From Epilithonimonas hispanica (GTDB lineage: Bacteria; Bacteroidota; Bacteroidia; Flavobacteriales; Weeksellaceae): DNA of 64,000 nucleotides. Location: assembly GCF_003385395.1 (NCBI RefSeq), contig NZ_QNUG01000011.1:49507-113506 (forward strand). The letters run 5' to 3'. Below the pieces are notes generated by a model. It was not told where the DNA came from. It searched no databases and saw only the letters and a program-made list of their open reading frames with translations. Position 1 is the stretch's first letter, and every line of letters starts with the position of its first letter. Shown one piece after another: positions 55,918 through 63,909 of this stretch. The translations under genes and the position numbers were made by a program.

Positions 55918-56868
55918 TTAAATTCCAAAGTTCACAAACAAACCAAATCTGGATTTTGCTTCTATGTCGCCACTGGCAAGATTGGTGTAAGCAGGCAACA
56001 TTATTTCTGTTCCAATACTCCATTTTTTATAGGAAGCTTCAAAACCTATTTTTCCGTAAAGCGCACTTCCGGCGGTTCTAGGCATCACTTCACCAAACTG
56101 TTTGTTCCAGTCATAAACCTCGCCTTGTAGTCCCAATTTTCCTGAGATAATACTGTTTTCATTTCTCCAAATCCTCTGAAATCCAGTCATCGCATAATTC
56201 CATTGATTCCCAAATTGATAATGTTTTTTATTTTCAGTTTTGATGGTATAATCTGTATTGATGAGCAATGCAAAAAGGTTTTTCTGAAATTTATAATTAA
56301 GAGCCAATTGATAATCCCAACTTCCTGTTCCCAATTGGAAGCTTGGATTAACACCAGTTGCGCCTTTCTCATCAAATTTTCCAATAGGGATTTTTACACC
56401 TAAACCGCCATTGAGCTGATGAAACGTATTTTTAGAATTAAGGATTTGATAAATTCCCATCAAGCTCGCATCTCCGATTCCATTGATTCTAATATCGCCC
56501 TGCAAAGTCTTTTTCTCGTGAAACTGAAACGGCAGACTTCCATAGACACTCAACTTTTCCGTAATCGGAATCTTTCCCCAAATCTGAATAGTGTTAAAAA
56601 ATTGGTCTTGCGTCAAATCGTTTGTGAAAAGATTTTCTTTCGCTTTGTAATGTTGCGCAAAATATTTGATACCGATGAATTGTGGATTCAATAGAGATTC
56701 GAAACCGGAAGAACCATTTCCTGCAGCACAACCACAAGCATCGCAGAAAAATTCTTGGCTTTTCAAAAGATTCTGAGTTTCGTACATTGGAGTGTAAAGA
56801 CTGTCTTTCTCAATTGCTGAAATTGAAATATTAAGAATTGAAAATATAATTAAAATAAGCTTGTTCAT
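55918..56868 (-). CDS. Outer-membrane protein with N-terminal CxxCxC motif
   Basis: A 316-residue exported protein. After the signal peptide comes FFCDACGCAAGN (Cys42, Cys45, Cys47), then a barrel with alternating strands (IGIKYFAQHYK, LSVYGSLPFQFHEK, FGLFVNFGI at the end). The Cys cluster suggests metal binding at the entrance. The ATG overlaps the diheme peroxidase stop by one base (TAATG), so translation is coupled. By context it may export or import copper or report on it; no family name is certain. Confidence 0.7.
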   Translation of the reverse strand: MNKLILIIFSILNISISAIEKDSLYTPMYETQNLLKSQEFFCDACGCAAGNGSSGFESLLNPQFIGIKYFAQHYKAKENLFTNDLTQDQFFNTIQIWGKIPITEKLSVYGSLPFQFHEKKTLQGDIRINGIGDASLMGIYQILNSKNTFHQLNGGLGVKIPIGKFDEKGATGVNPSFQLGTGSWDYQLALNYKFQKNLFALLINTDYTIKTENKKHYQFGNQWNYAMTGFQRIWRNENSIISGKLGLQGEVYDWNKQFGEVMPRTAGSALYGKIGFEASYKKWSIGTEIMLPAYTNLASGDIEAKSRFGLFVNFGI

Positions 56869-57944
56869 TATTCTGCAAATTGTTTGTTTTTGATGAAATT
56901 TTGGTCGGTCAAGGTTTTCAGAAAAGCAATGATGTATTGTTTTTCCAAATTTGACATTGGAATCCCAATGTGACCATTTTGTTTTAAAATCGGATCAAGG
57001 TTGGGTTGATTTTCCACATTGTCCGAATAGAAATTGAGAACAGCATCCAAAGAATAGAATCTTCCGTCGTGCATATAAGGCGCCGTCAGTTCTACGTTTT
57101 TCAAACTTGGAACTCGGAATTTCATATTGTCATTCCAATCGAGAGTCACACGATATCTTCCACGATCATCGTACTGCGAATTGTAGTACATTCCCGTATT
57201 TCTATAACTTTCATCTGTGAATAATTCTCCTGAATGACAACTCGAACATTTATTTTCGAATAAAATTTTCCCCTGAGATTCTTCATTCGTGAAACTGGCT
57301 TTTCCTTTTTTTACTTGATCATATTTAGAATCTGCAGAAATCATCGTTACCATAAATTGAGATAATGCTTTGCGGATTCTTTCGCCATTAATTTGGTCAT
57401 CACCAAAAGCTGATTTGAACATTTTTTTATAATTCGCATCCGCACTCAACTTCGAAATCACTTCCGGAATCGAGCTATCCATTTCAAAATCTGTAGTAAT
57501 TGGTACTAAGGAACGTTCATCCAGATTATGGCTCACACCGTCCCAAGTATAATTTTTCAGCCAAGCCATATTTTGAATGGCTGGTGCGTTTCGTATTCCC
57601 AATTTATCATCAATGCCGTGACTTACGGGATGACCGTGGTGCGTGAAAGCATATTCCTGAATGTGACAAAATCCACAGGAGATTGTATTGTTTCTTGAAA
57701 GTTTTCCTTCATAAAATAATTTCTTTCCCAACGCAACACCGTTGGCTGTAACTGGATTTTTATCTAAATCAACAGCCAAAGCAGGGAAATTGTTTGGGAT
57801 TTCTAGATTGTAAGCTTTGCCTTCCTCAAAAACTTCGCCTTCAATGTCGTTTGAGCAAGATGTTAAAATCCCCGAAATTAAAACAAGGAAAATCCAAAGA
57901 GAACTATATCGTCCTCTCTGGAATTGTTGGAATGGATTAATCAT
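56868..57944 (-). CDS. MbnH-like diheme cytochrome c peroxidase family lipoprotein
   Basis: About 358 residues. The signal peptide ends in the lipobox ILTSC (Cys30). Two heme c motifs are present, CGFCH (90-94) and CSSCH (233-237), in the bacterial diheme peroxidase fold (RNAPAIQNM, SLKNVELTAPYMHDGR). Next to an MbnP-type gene this fits the MbnH branch, which oxidises Trp in its partner to kynurenine. Its start overlaps the MbnP stop by 8 bases; a second ATG lies at 57953. Functional equivalence is inferred from the pairing. Confidence 0.85.
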   Translation of the reverse strand: MINPFQQFQRGRYSSLWIFLVLISGILTSCSNDIEGEVFEEGKAYNLEIPNNFPALAVDLDKNPVTANGVALGKKLFYEGKLSRNNTISCGFCHIQEYAFTHHGHPVSHGIDDKLGIRNAPAIQNMAWLKNYTWDGVSHNLDERSLVPITTDFEMDSSIPEVISKLSADANYKKMFKSAFGDDQINGERIRKALSQFMVTMISADSKYDQVKKGKASFTNEESQGKILFENKCSSCHSGELFTDESYRNTGMYYNSQYDDRGRYRVTLDWNDNMKFRVPSLKNVELTAPYMHDGRFYSLDAVLNFYSDNVENQPNLDPILKQNGHIGIPMSNLEKQYIIAFLKTLTDQNFIKNKQFAE

Positions 57945-58764
57945 TATGAACATGGTCTACTTTGAACATATTAATGAGGTTGTTGCTCACGCTTACAAGA
58001 TGCGGACTGCTTCCCATTGCCATATTATTTTCGGAAGATAAAGACAAAGCGGTTTGTCCACTCAAATATTGATTAAGATCTGCCAAAATATGAATGGAAG
58101 GCGTGATTTCTTTGCTGACTCTTGCTGTTGTTGGCAAATCCAAAACTACTTCTCGGTAAAGATCTGGCGTTCCGTTGGCGGTTGTGTCGCCCATGTTTCC
58201 GGTGTGGTTCATAAACTCGGTGTCGGCGGTAGATGTTCCGTATTTTCCTTCCAGTTTTGCGAAAATGTAACCTGCTGCCCAAGACCATGCCATGCCTTCT
58301 TGTTTGGCTTTATCCCAAAAAATACCTTGCCCTTCTTGTCCAATCAAATAAGCGGTTGGGCTGATTCCTAATCCGAATTTGATTTTTTTGTAATTGGCTT
58401 TGGGGATGTCTGTAAGATTGGCATAAACTATTCCGCCTTGTGCTTCGGCTTGGTTGATGATGAAAGCGCCTTTGTCGGGATTGTTGTAGTTATACTTGAA
58501 CTCGGTGCCGTTTTCATCGATTAAACTGATGTTGCTGATGATATATTTTAAAGTGGAAAATTGGTGTTTTTGTCCGTTGGTTGAGGTTTGTGTGGTTTGA
58601 TTGAGGATGATATCGCCAAGATTATCGAATCCATTTTCGAATTTGATTTGGAGATTTCCTGGTTCTGCATTTTGAACTTCGTCGTCATCATTATTAGAAC
58701 AAGATGAGATTGTGATTAAGGTAAATGCGATAAGGAACAATGATAAAAGTTTAAAAATTTTCAT
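57937..58764 (-). CDS. MbnP-like copper-binding lipoprotein
   Basis: About 275 residues. The lipobox is TISSC (Cys22). The core shows the MbnP framework: GNLQIKFENGFDN, LKYIISNISLIDENG, GLGISPTAYLIGQ and GMAWSWAAGYIFAKLEG, where Trp160 and Trp162 lie in the segment that carries the modified Trp in the family. The C-terminal tail is His-rich (VDHVHND). MbnP proteins bind copper through His and kynurenine. The frame runs upstream to 58941 through a repeat element; the ATG at 58764 is the real start. Confidence 0.85.
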   Translation of the reverse strand: MKIFKLLSLFLIAFTLITISSCSNNDDDEVQNAEPGNLQIKFENGFDNLGDIILNQTTQTSTNGQKHQFSTLKYIISNISLIDENGTEFKYNYNNPDKGAFIINQAEAQGGIVYANLTDIPKANYKKIKFGLGISPTAYLIGQEGQGIFWDKAKQEGMAWSWAAGYIFAKLEGKYGTSTADTEFMNHTGNMGDTTANGTPDLYREVVLDLPTTARVSKEITPSIHILADLNQYLSGQTALSLSSENNMAMGSSPHLVSVSNNLINMFKVDHVHND

Positions 58765-58798
58765 ATGATTTTTTTTAGTTGAAACGTTGTTTTTTATA

Positions 58799-58965
58799 CC
58801 TAATCCCGCGATAGGGATGGTAGCGGATATCCTTTTTGTCTTTTGTGCAAACGTTGTTTTATAGGCTCGTGTGATAAGACAAAAAGATAGCAGCGGACAG
58901 CCCGACCCGAGCTTGGTCCTCCGAGAACTTCTGGATGACAAGCGTGTGCGAGGGGATCGCCCTAA
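58799..58965. repeat. Interspersed hairpin repeat, copy C
   Basis: The half-sites GATGGTAGCGGATA (58816-58829) and GATAGCAGCGGACA (58886-58899) are 11/14 identical and directly repeated. Between them CTTTTTGTCTT (58832-58842) and AAGACAAAAAG (58876-58886) form a perfect inverted pair. CCTAATCCCGC (58799-58809) is the exact inverse of 11623-11633. It lies inside the copper gene set, between the small Cys protein and MbnP. Confidence 0.7.
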
Positions 58966-58978
58966 TTAATATGTTCAA

Positions 58979-59344
58979 CTAAAAAATGGGTGGTTTGAAG
59001 ATGTGCTTCAGAAAGAGAAATGTGTAACCTGATTTGTAGGAAAAAGGCAGGTTTGTTGTCGAGAAATTGTTTTGGATTGTGGTTTTGAAAATCTCTGTTG
59101 GGATGTAAAAATCCAATATTTTTTGGACTTGATTTTTGCCTTTGGAAAGTGGTGAAGAATTGGAATCGCTGGATTTTGCGAGTTCTTTTCCGAGGTAGCA
59201 TTTTCCGTTGCAATGGAGTTCTGGTCGCGCTTTGTTGACGCAAAAAACTTGTATTTCGTTATAATTTACAACATATTCCGCCAGTGGAAATGCAGGTTTG
59301 CATACCAGATAAAGGATGAGGAATATGTTGCAAATTAGTTTCAT
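58979..59344 (-). CDS. Small exported Cys protein (C-x9-C-x3-C), copy 1
   Basis: A 121-residue protein with no named domain I know. A signal-like N-terminus is followed by EYVVNYNEI, then Cys35, RPELHCNGKCYLGKEL (Cys45, Cys49), a variable Ser/Lys region and a C-terminal FKPPIF. The same layout, spacing and ending occur in the gene at 61063-61431. The Cys arrangement and copper-gene neighbours suggest metal binding. It follows the superoxide dismutase by 9 bases. Confidence 0.75.
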   Translation of the reverse strand: MKLICNIFLILYLVCKPAFPLAEYVVNYNEIQVFCVNKARPELHCNGKCYLGKELAKSSDSNSSPLSKGKNQVQKILDFYIPTEIFKTTIQNNFSTTNLPFSYKSGYTFLFLKHIFKPPIF

Positions 59345-59353
59345 TAAAGAAAA

Positions 59354-60022
59354 TTATTTAATGGCTTCTTCGTAGCGTTTGCTTACTTCTTTCCAGTTGG
59401 TCACGTTCCAGAAAGCGGTCAAATAATCGGCTCTTTTGTTCTGGTATTTTAGGTAATAGGCGTGTTCCCAAACATCGATTCCCAGGATTGGTGTTCCTTT
59501 GACTTCGGCAATGTCCATCAACGGATTGTCCTGATTTCCGCTGGAAGTGACTGCTAATTTTTTATCTGCAGTAACAATTAACCAAGCCCAACCAGAACCA
59601 AATCTTTCTGCTCCAGCTTTGCTTAATTTCTCTTTCAATGCGTCCAGACTTCCGAAAGATTCTGTAATTGCTTTTGCTAATTTTGCTGATGGTTGTGTGT
59701 TTTTTTCCGGTGTTAGAACTGTCCAAAATAGCTCGTGGTTATAATGTCCTCCAGCGTTATTTCTTACGGCTGGACTTTCTTTTGAAATGTGAGAAAGAAT
59801 TTTTGTGATACTTTCTTTTTCCAAAGGTGTTCCGGCTACAGCTTTATTAAGATTTGCAGCGTATCCGGCAGCGTGTTTGCTGTAATGGATTTCCATTGTC
59901 TCTGCGTCAATTGATCCTTCCAAAGCGTTGTAAGCATAAGGCAAAGGAGTCTGTTTGAACTGTGCAGCTGCAAAAGTTGCTGCTGAAATCGCACTTGCTA
60001 GAAATATTTTCTTGATTTTCAT
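59354..60022 (-). CDS. Exported Fe/Mn superoxide dismutase
   Basis: A 222-residue SOD with a signal peptide (AISAATFAAAQ), so periplasmic rather than cytoplasmic. The metal ligands are the His in MEIHYSKH (46), the second His in GGHYNHELFW, and Asp and His in GIDVWEHAYY. GNQDNPL has the Gln seen in Mn-type or cambialistic enzymes. It lies in a copper gene operon, 22 bases after SCO1, and probably removes superoxide generated by copper or heme chemistry in the envelope. Confidence 0.93.
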   Translation of the reverse strand: MKIKKIFLASAISAATFAAAQFKQTPLPYAYNALEGSIDAETMEIHYSKHAAGYAANLNKAVAGTPLEKESITKILSHISKESPAVRNNAGGHYNHELFWTVLTPEKNTQPSAKLAKAITESFGSLDALKEKLSKAGAERFGSGWAWLIVTADKKLAVTSSGNQDNPLMDIAEVKGTPILGIDVWEHAYYLKYQNKRADYLTAFWNVTNWKEVSKRYEEAIK

Positions 60023-60044
60023 AATAACTTAATTTAGATTAAAC

Positions 60045-60731
60045 TTATTGTTTTAGTAATTTTTGAATGTCTTCTATTAATTTCTCTCGATCGGGATGAT
60101 ATTTTCCTCTAAGAGAAGTTTTCTTTCCTTGGGGGTCTTCATAATTCAAGCCTGAGTAATAAAGAATTGGGCTGTTGTTTTCATCGAATCTCGAACGAAG
60201 ATTTCCTTCTTTATCTACCAAAGCAATCATTCCGCTGTGGTTGAGGCTTTCCGATTGATCTTCTTTGTCTCCAACATAGATATCAAATTGATCTGCCAGT
60301 TTCAAGATATAATCTCTGTCACCAGTCAAAAAATGCCAGTTGGGAGATTGGGTTCCCAGCATTCTGGCGTGGTTTTGCAAAACTTCTGGCGTATCATTCG
60401 TTGGATCTATGCTGATTGAAATAATCCCAAAATCTTTGCTGTTGATGGTTTCCTCGATATATTTCATATTAGAATTCATCACGGGACAAATCGTTGGACA
60501 CTTGCTGAAGAAAAACTCAACCAAATAGACTTTGCCTAGCATGTCTTTGTTGGTGATTTTTTTTGAGTTTTGATCTGTTAATTCAAAATCCGGAACTTTC
60601 ATTACTGTGAAAAGACTCTTTTTGAAATAGCTCATTCCGGCGCCAATAACCACAAAAATCAAAGCCAAAATAATAATCGGAATGATGATTTTGGATTTGG
60701 AGTTCTGTTTTTGCTTTTTGTTATTTCGCAT
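60045..60731 (-). CDS. SCO1/SenC-family copper chaperone
   Basis: About 228 residues, membrane-anchored (helix about 15-34) with a thioredoxin fold facing the periplasm. The copper-binding Cys pair is FFFSKCPTICPVM (Cys78, Cys82) with the distant His165 (SLNHSGMIALVD). SCO proteins deliver copper to cytochrome oxidase CuA or act in thiol redox control. The start overlaps the YHS gene end; ATGs at 60731 and 60740 are both possible and a longer frame to 60794 is not needed. Confidence 0.92.
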   Translation of the reverse strand: MRNNKKQKQNSKSKIIIPIIILALIFVVIGAGMSYFKKSLFTVMKVPDFELTDQNSKKITNKDMLGKVYLVEFFFSKCPTICPVMNSNMKYIEETINSKDFGIISISIDPTNDTPEVLQNHARMLGTQSPNWHFLTGDRDYILKLADQFDIYVGDKEDQSESLNHSGMIALVDKEGNLRSRFDENNSPILYYSGLNYEDPQGKKTSLRGKYHPDREKLIEDIQKLLKQ

Positions 60732-60996
60732 TTTTGGCATATTTCTCAGGATTCTTTTCGAATTCTTTTTTACAATGGTCACTGCAAAAACCATACAGTT
60801 TTCCTTTGTATGAGACAGTGTCTTTTAGATAATCCGCTGTTTTCATTTTACAGATTGGATCTTCTGCGTTGGCAACTTTTACATTTTTGAGGTCGGTTGC
60901 AGGTTTCATTTTTGAAACGTGTTTTACCTTGGGCGCTTCTTGTGCGCACGACAATGCTGATACAGAAAGGAGTATCGATAGAATGAATATTTTCAT
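60721..60996 (-). CDS. YHS-domain lipoprotein
   Basis: A 91-residue protein with a lipobox (SALSC, Cys17) and a C-terminal YHS domain: DPICKMKTADYLKDTVSYKG followed by LYGFCSDHCKKEF, with Cys49, Cys71 and Cys75 able to bind metal. YHS domains are common in copper-handling proteins. It overlaps SCO1 by 11 bases, so the two are coupled. Confidence 0.88.
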   Translation of the reverse strand: MKIFILSILLSVSALSCAQEAPKVKHVSKMKPATDLKNVKVANAEDPICKMKTADYLKDTVSYKGKLYGFCSDHCKKEFEKNPEKYAKNAK

Positions 60997-61062
60997 TGAT
61001 GTTGATTTTAATTTAATAAAATTTAAAAATGTCTCCAGTAAATAGAGAATTAGATTTTAAAA

Positions 61063-61431
61063 TTAAATCAATGGTGGATGAAAAATATCTGAAAATAGAT
61101 TAAAGCGATAAGAGAAATTAATATCAGAAATTGAATTTGATTTTTCTGAATTATAATCAATTATTGTAAAGAATTTGAAGTTTTCATCAATGATAAAAGT
61201 ATCAATGAAGCCTGAAACGTTGATTCTGGAATCATTTTTTGCAGATGGTTCTGAAGTTTTTGACAATTCTTTTTTGAGGTAACATTTTCCTTTGCAAAGA
61301 AGTTGAGGTTTCTCTCTGTTTTCACAAAGTTTTTTTGAAATGTAATCGTAGTTTACGGCATAATCCATCATCGGCATTATCGGACGTAATGTTATTGTTA
61401 GGATGATAAAAATGCTGACTAGACTTTTCAA
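61063..61431 (-). CDS. Small exported Cys protein (C-x9-C-x3-C), copy 2
   Basis: A 122-residue paralogue of the gene at 58979. It shares YAVNYDYI, Cys36, KPQLLCKGKCYLKKEL (Cys46, Cys50) and a C-terminal FHPPLI. The start is set at TTG 61431: it yields a clean signal peptide (MKSLVSIFIILTITLRP), matches the paralogue in length, and lies 16 bases after a TATATTTG promoter box. The upstream TTG at 61497 would precede the promoter. It is the first gene of the copper set. Confidence 0.75.
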   Translation of the reverse strand: MKSLVSIFIILTITLRPIMPMMDYAVNYDYISKKLCENREKPQLLCKGKCYLKKELSKTSEPSAKNDSRINVSGFIDTFIIDENFKFFTIIDYNSEKSNSISDINFSYRFNLFSDIFHPPLI

Positions 61432-61446
61432 TGTTGAATCTCTGTA

Positions 61447-61454
61447 CAAATATA
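61447..61454 (-). promoter_or_regulatory. Copper gene set promoter -7 box
   Basis: CAAATATA on the plus strand reads TATATTTG on the minus strand, an exact TAnnTTTG, 16 bases before the TTG start. No clear -33 TTG lies at 19 bases. It may be the main promoter of the 8-gene minus-strand set down to 55918. Confidence 0.6.
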
Positions 61455-61512
61455 AAGTTTTCTCTTTTGAACTATTGATGATAAATGTCAGAAGCAATAT
61501 TAATAATACAAC

Positions 61513-61542
61513 ATAAAAAAAACCTACTCGAAAAGTAGGTTT
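61513..61542 (-). terminator. Terminator of the 56-residue membrane protein gene
   Basis: The perfect arms AAACCTACT (61520-61528) and AGTAGGTTT (61534-61542) have a run of seven A on the plus strand, a T run on the minus. It separates the small membrane protein from the copper genes. Confidence 0.85.
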
Positions 61543-61581
61543 GATGTTTTAGTTTAGAATTTCTACAAAAAGAATAAATCT

Positions 61582-61806
<225 letters not shown>

Positions 61807-61998
61807 TTATAATTCGTCATAATTCGTTATTTGTAGATATTTTAAAATTCTAATTAAAACTAGCAAGAACAAATCCAACTGTTTAAGAAGCTAAAAAAAA
61901 GATGCTTTTCAGGATTTATTAAATGAACCTGATGGAACGTAATATTTTAAATTTACATTGCAAAAGAAAGAGTTTTATAATAAACTCAAAAGAAGATG

Positions 61999-62914
61999 TT
62001 ACTCACCTAAGAATAGTAATCTTAATTTTTTATTTTTAGGGAAATTATTATAAATCAATAATGGTATGATAATGCCAATGCATACTAATAGTGCTTTGTT
62101 AAAATTAGGATAAAAATGGAGAATTGGGACGTTGATAACTTGATGAGTGTACATAATAAGCATAGAGGCTCTGCCTATGGAATTAAAAAAGGAAGATTTA
62201 TGTATTGGGATTTTTTTTGAAAATGTTGAATACAGATAGTATGCAAAGTGATGATAAGAATGCAGATAAAAATGGAATCCCATATTTAATAGTTTTCAAC
62301 TCTAATTTTATTAGTGGGTATGTGTAACTTGCTATAATTAGCGTGGTTATTATTATAAATGAAATATATACGGGGGGGTGAATGTTTAAATATTTTTGTC
62401 TATAAATGTATCCTAAATGAAAGAAGAAAACAGTAAAGAGAGCAACATTTGCATTGCCTGGTAGGTAATAGGGGTAGATTTGATTTATATATGCCAGTAA
62501 AAGCATTATTATAATAAAGAGATTTTTATGTTTGATGGATTTAGTTTGGTTATATAAAAACATTGTTGCAAATAAACAACTCACAAACCATAAAACACCC
62601 ACTGAACCAAATAGATATGCACCGCCAAAAATTGCTTTAATTATTTTTTCGGGAATAAAACCTTTAATGAGAATTAGAGGTATTAAATAGAATAATAAAA
62701 GATATGTAATGTATGGTGTCATTAGTCTTTTGCCTTTTTTTTGTAATAATGTCTTATTGTCTTCATATTTAAACAGGAATCCTGAGATGAAAAAAAATAA
62801 GGGCATATGAAATAAAAAGATAAATGAATTAAGGAAGCTAGTGTAATGTCCTATGACTACTAGTATTATTCCAAGTGCTTTAATACTGTCTAAGTATTCG
62901 ATTCTTTTTTGCAT
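61999..62914 (-). pseudogene. Acyltransferase-3 membrane protein, frameshifted at an A8 tract
   Basis: Two overlapping frames make one acyltransferase 3 (OafA-like) protein of about 304 residues: 62914-62198 (MQKRIEYLDSIKALGIILVV, then IGHYTS with the catalytic His, followed by membrane helices) and the continuation in frame 62283-61999 (RASMLIMYTHQVINVPIL). They join at the 8-A coding-strand tract 62211-62218. Removing one base (7 A) restores the frame. A 7-C tract (coding strand, 62372-62378) lies in the same gene. Phase variation, recent mutation or a sequencing error are all possible. It would O-acylate an envelope glycan. Confidence 0.75.
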
Positions 62915-63089
62915 AGTTTTCTTTAAATTTTATATTGCTGACTAGATGCTGACAGGCGTAAAGTAATATTTGTGCTTCTAAGAGGTCGATAGTTGTAATA
63001 ATAAGTTATTATAACGAACTCAAAAGGATGTAAACATTCAAATATTCGGAATTTCGTTTTAACACCAAAATTAGCACCTTAAAATATAA

Positions 63090-63118
63090 AACCCTGTAAA
63101 TTATTGATTACAGGGGTT
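63090..63118. terminator. Hairpin next to tRNA remnant
   Basis: AACCCTGTAA (63090-63099) and TTACAGGGGTT (63108-63118) form an inverted pair with one bulged G around an 8-base loop, with AT runs at the ends. Confidence 0.5.
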
Positions 63119-63120
63119 TA

Positions 63121-63145
63121 AGTGGAGTTGGAGGGAAATGAACCT
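63121..63145 (-). other. tRNA-3'-end-like remnant (possible att site)
   Basis: Read on the minus strand, GGTTCATTTCCCTCCAACTC and the following CACT resemble the T-arm plus acceptor 3' strand of a tRNA (canonical T-loop GGTTCGA..CCC), but the T-loop is GGTTCAT and no D-arm or anticodon arm precedes it. Integrases of this type often use tRNA 3' ends. Confidence 0.5.
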
Positions 63146-63273
63146 ATTTGATTCTATTATAACTAATTTTATGTAAATGTACTATATATCAGTTTTTTAC
63201 ATATATTTGCATAAGTAGATATATGTAATTTTTATGTCTAAATATAGAATAAGTAGCACCTAAATTAGCACCT

Positions 63274-63909
63274 ATGAATTTTACGTACAAATTAAAGGAA
63301 CCCAAATCGGAGAAGGAAACATTGATTTATTTTCGTTCATATTTCTTAAATGAAAATAAAAATTTTATTTATTCCACTGGAGAAAAAATTATTCCTTCAG
63401 AATGGGATTTTGAAAACAGACAACCAAATGACCTTAATGGCAGAACCAAAAGAGCGGAAAATCATAGAAGTATAAAAAAGCAATTGGATAGATATAGTAG
63501 CTTTTTCACTGAAATAGTAAACAGATATAAAAACATCAATGAAGATCTTACCTTAGATATTCTCCGTCAGCGATTTAACGAAGAGTTTAAAAAAATACAA
63601 TCAAAAGATGATTTTTTTCGAATTTACGATGAATTTATAGAGGAAAAAGAAAATGATTTTTCCGGCAATGCAATTTCCAATTCGACTCTTAAACGTTATA
63701 AGTGCAATAAAACATTGCTTGAAGATTTTGAAAAGAAGACGAAGCATAAATTATCTCTTGGTAAATTTGATGAAAAAACGTTCAATAAATTTTTGAAATT
63801 TTGTGTGGAAAACCGTGAACATTCAGCAAATACGGTGCACAGAAATATTGGATTATTGAAAACCTTTTTACTTTGGGCATTTAATAAAAAATATAGTTTT
63901 AACTCGTAG
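63274..63909 (+). pseudogene. Truncated tyrosine-recombinase (integrase) gene
   Basis: 211 residues with an arm-type DNA-binding domain (1-90, KEKETLIYFRSYFL-like start, SEWDFENRQP) and a core SAM-like domain (about 100-205, RIYDEFIEEKENDF, TLKRYKCNKTLLEDFEK, TVHRNIGLLKTFLLWAF). The catalytic domain with R..HxxR..Y is missing; TAG ends the frame at 63909 and the remaining 91 bases encode nothing similar. It is probably a decayed integrase of a mobile element. Confidence 0.8.

Larger units (their letters stand above)
62915..63273. other. Gene-free region before the integrase fragment
   Basis: 359 bases without a gene. It contains a terminator-like hairpin (63090-63118), a 25-base tRNA-3'-end-like remnant (63121-63145) and one of a pair of 12-base direct repeats, all listed separately. 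The remainder is AT-rich and shows nothing further. Confidence 0.6.
63068..63273. repeat. 12-bp direct repeats flanking the remnant att region
   Basis: AAATTAGCACCT occurs at 63068-63079 and again at 63262-63273, directly before the integrase ATG. A third partial copy (TAGCACCTAAATT) abuts the second. The spacing is 194 bases. They may be integrase arm sites or att core copies. Confidence 0.5.

Noticed and set aside
58054..58371. Plus-strand reading frame of 105 codons
   Set aside because: Antisense to the MbnP-like gene; no signal peptide, promoter or family motif.
62198..62283. Two separate acyltransferase genes
   Set aside because: The second frame has no independent start context and continues the first protein; one frameshifted gene is simpler.
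63121..63145. A functional tRNA gene
   Set aside because: Only T-arm and acceptor 3' strand-like bases are present; no D-arm, anticodon arm or 5' acceptor strand was found upstream on the minus strand.
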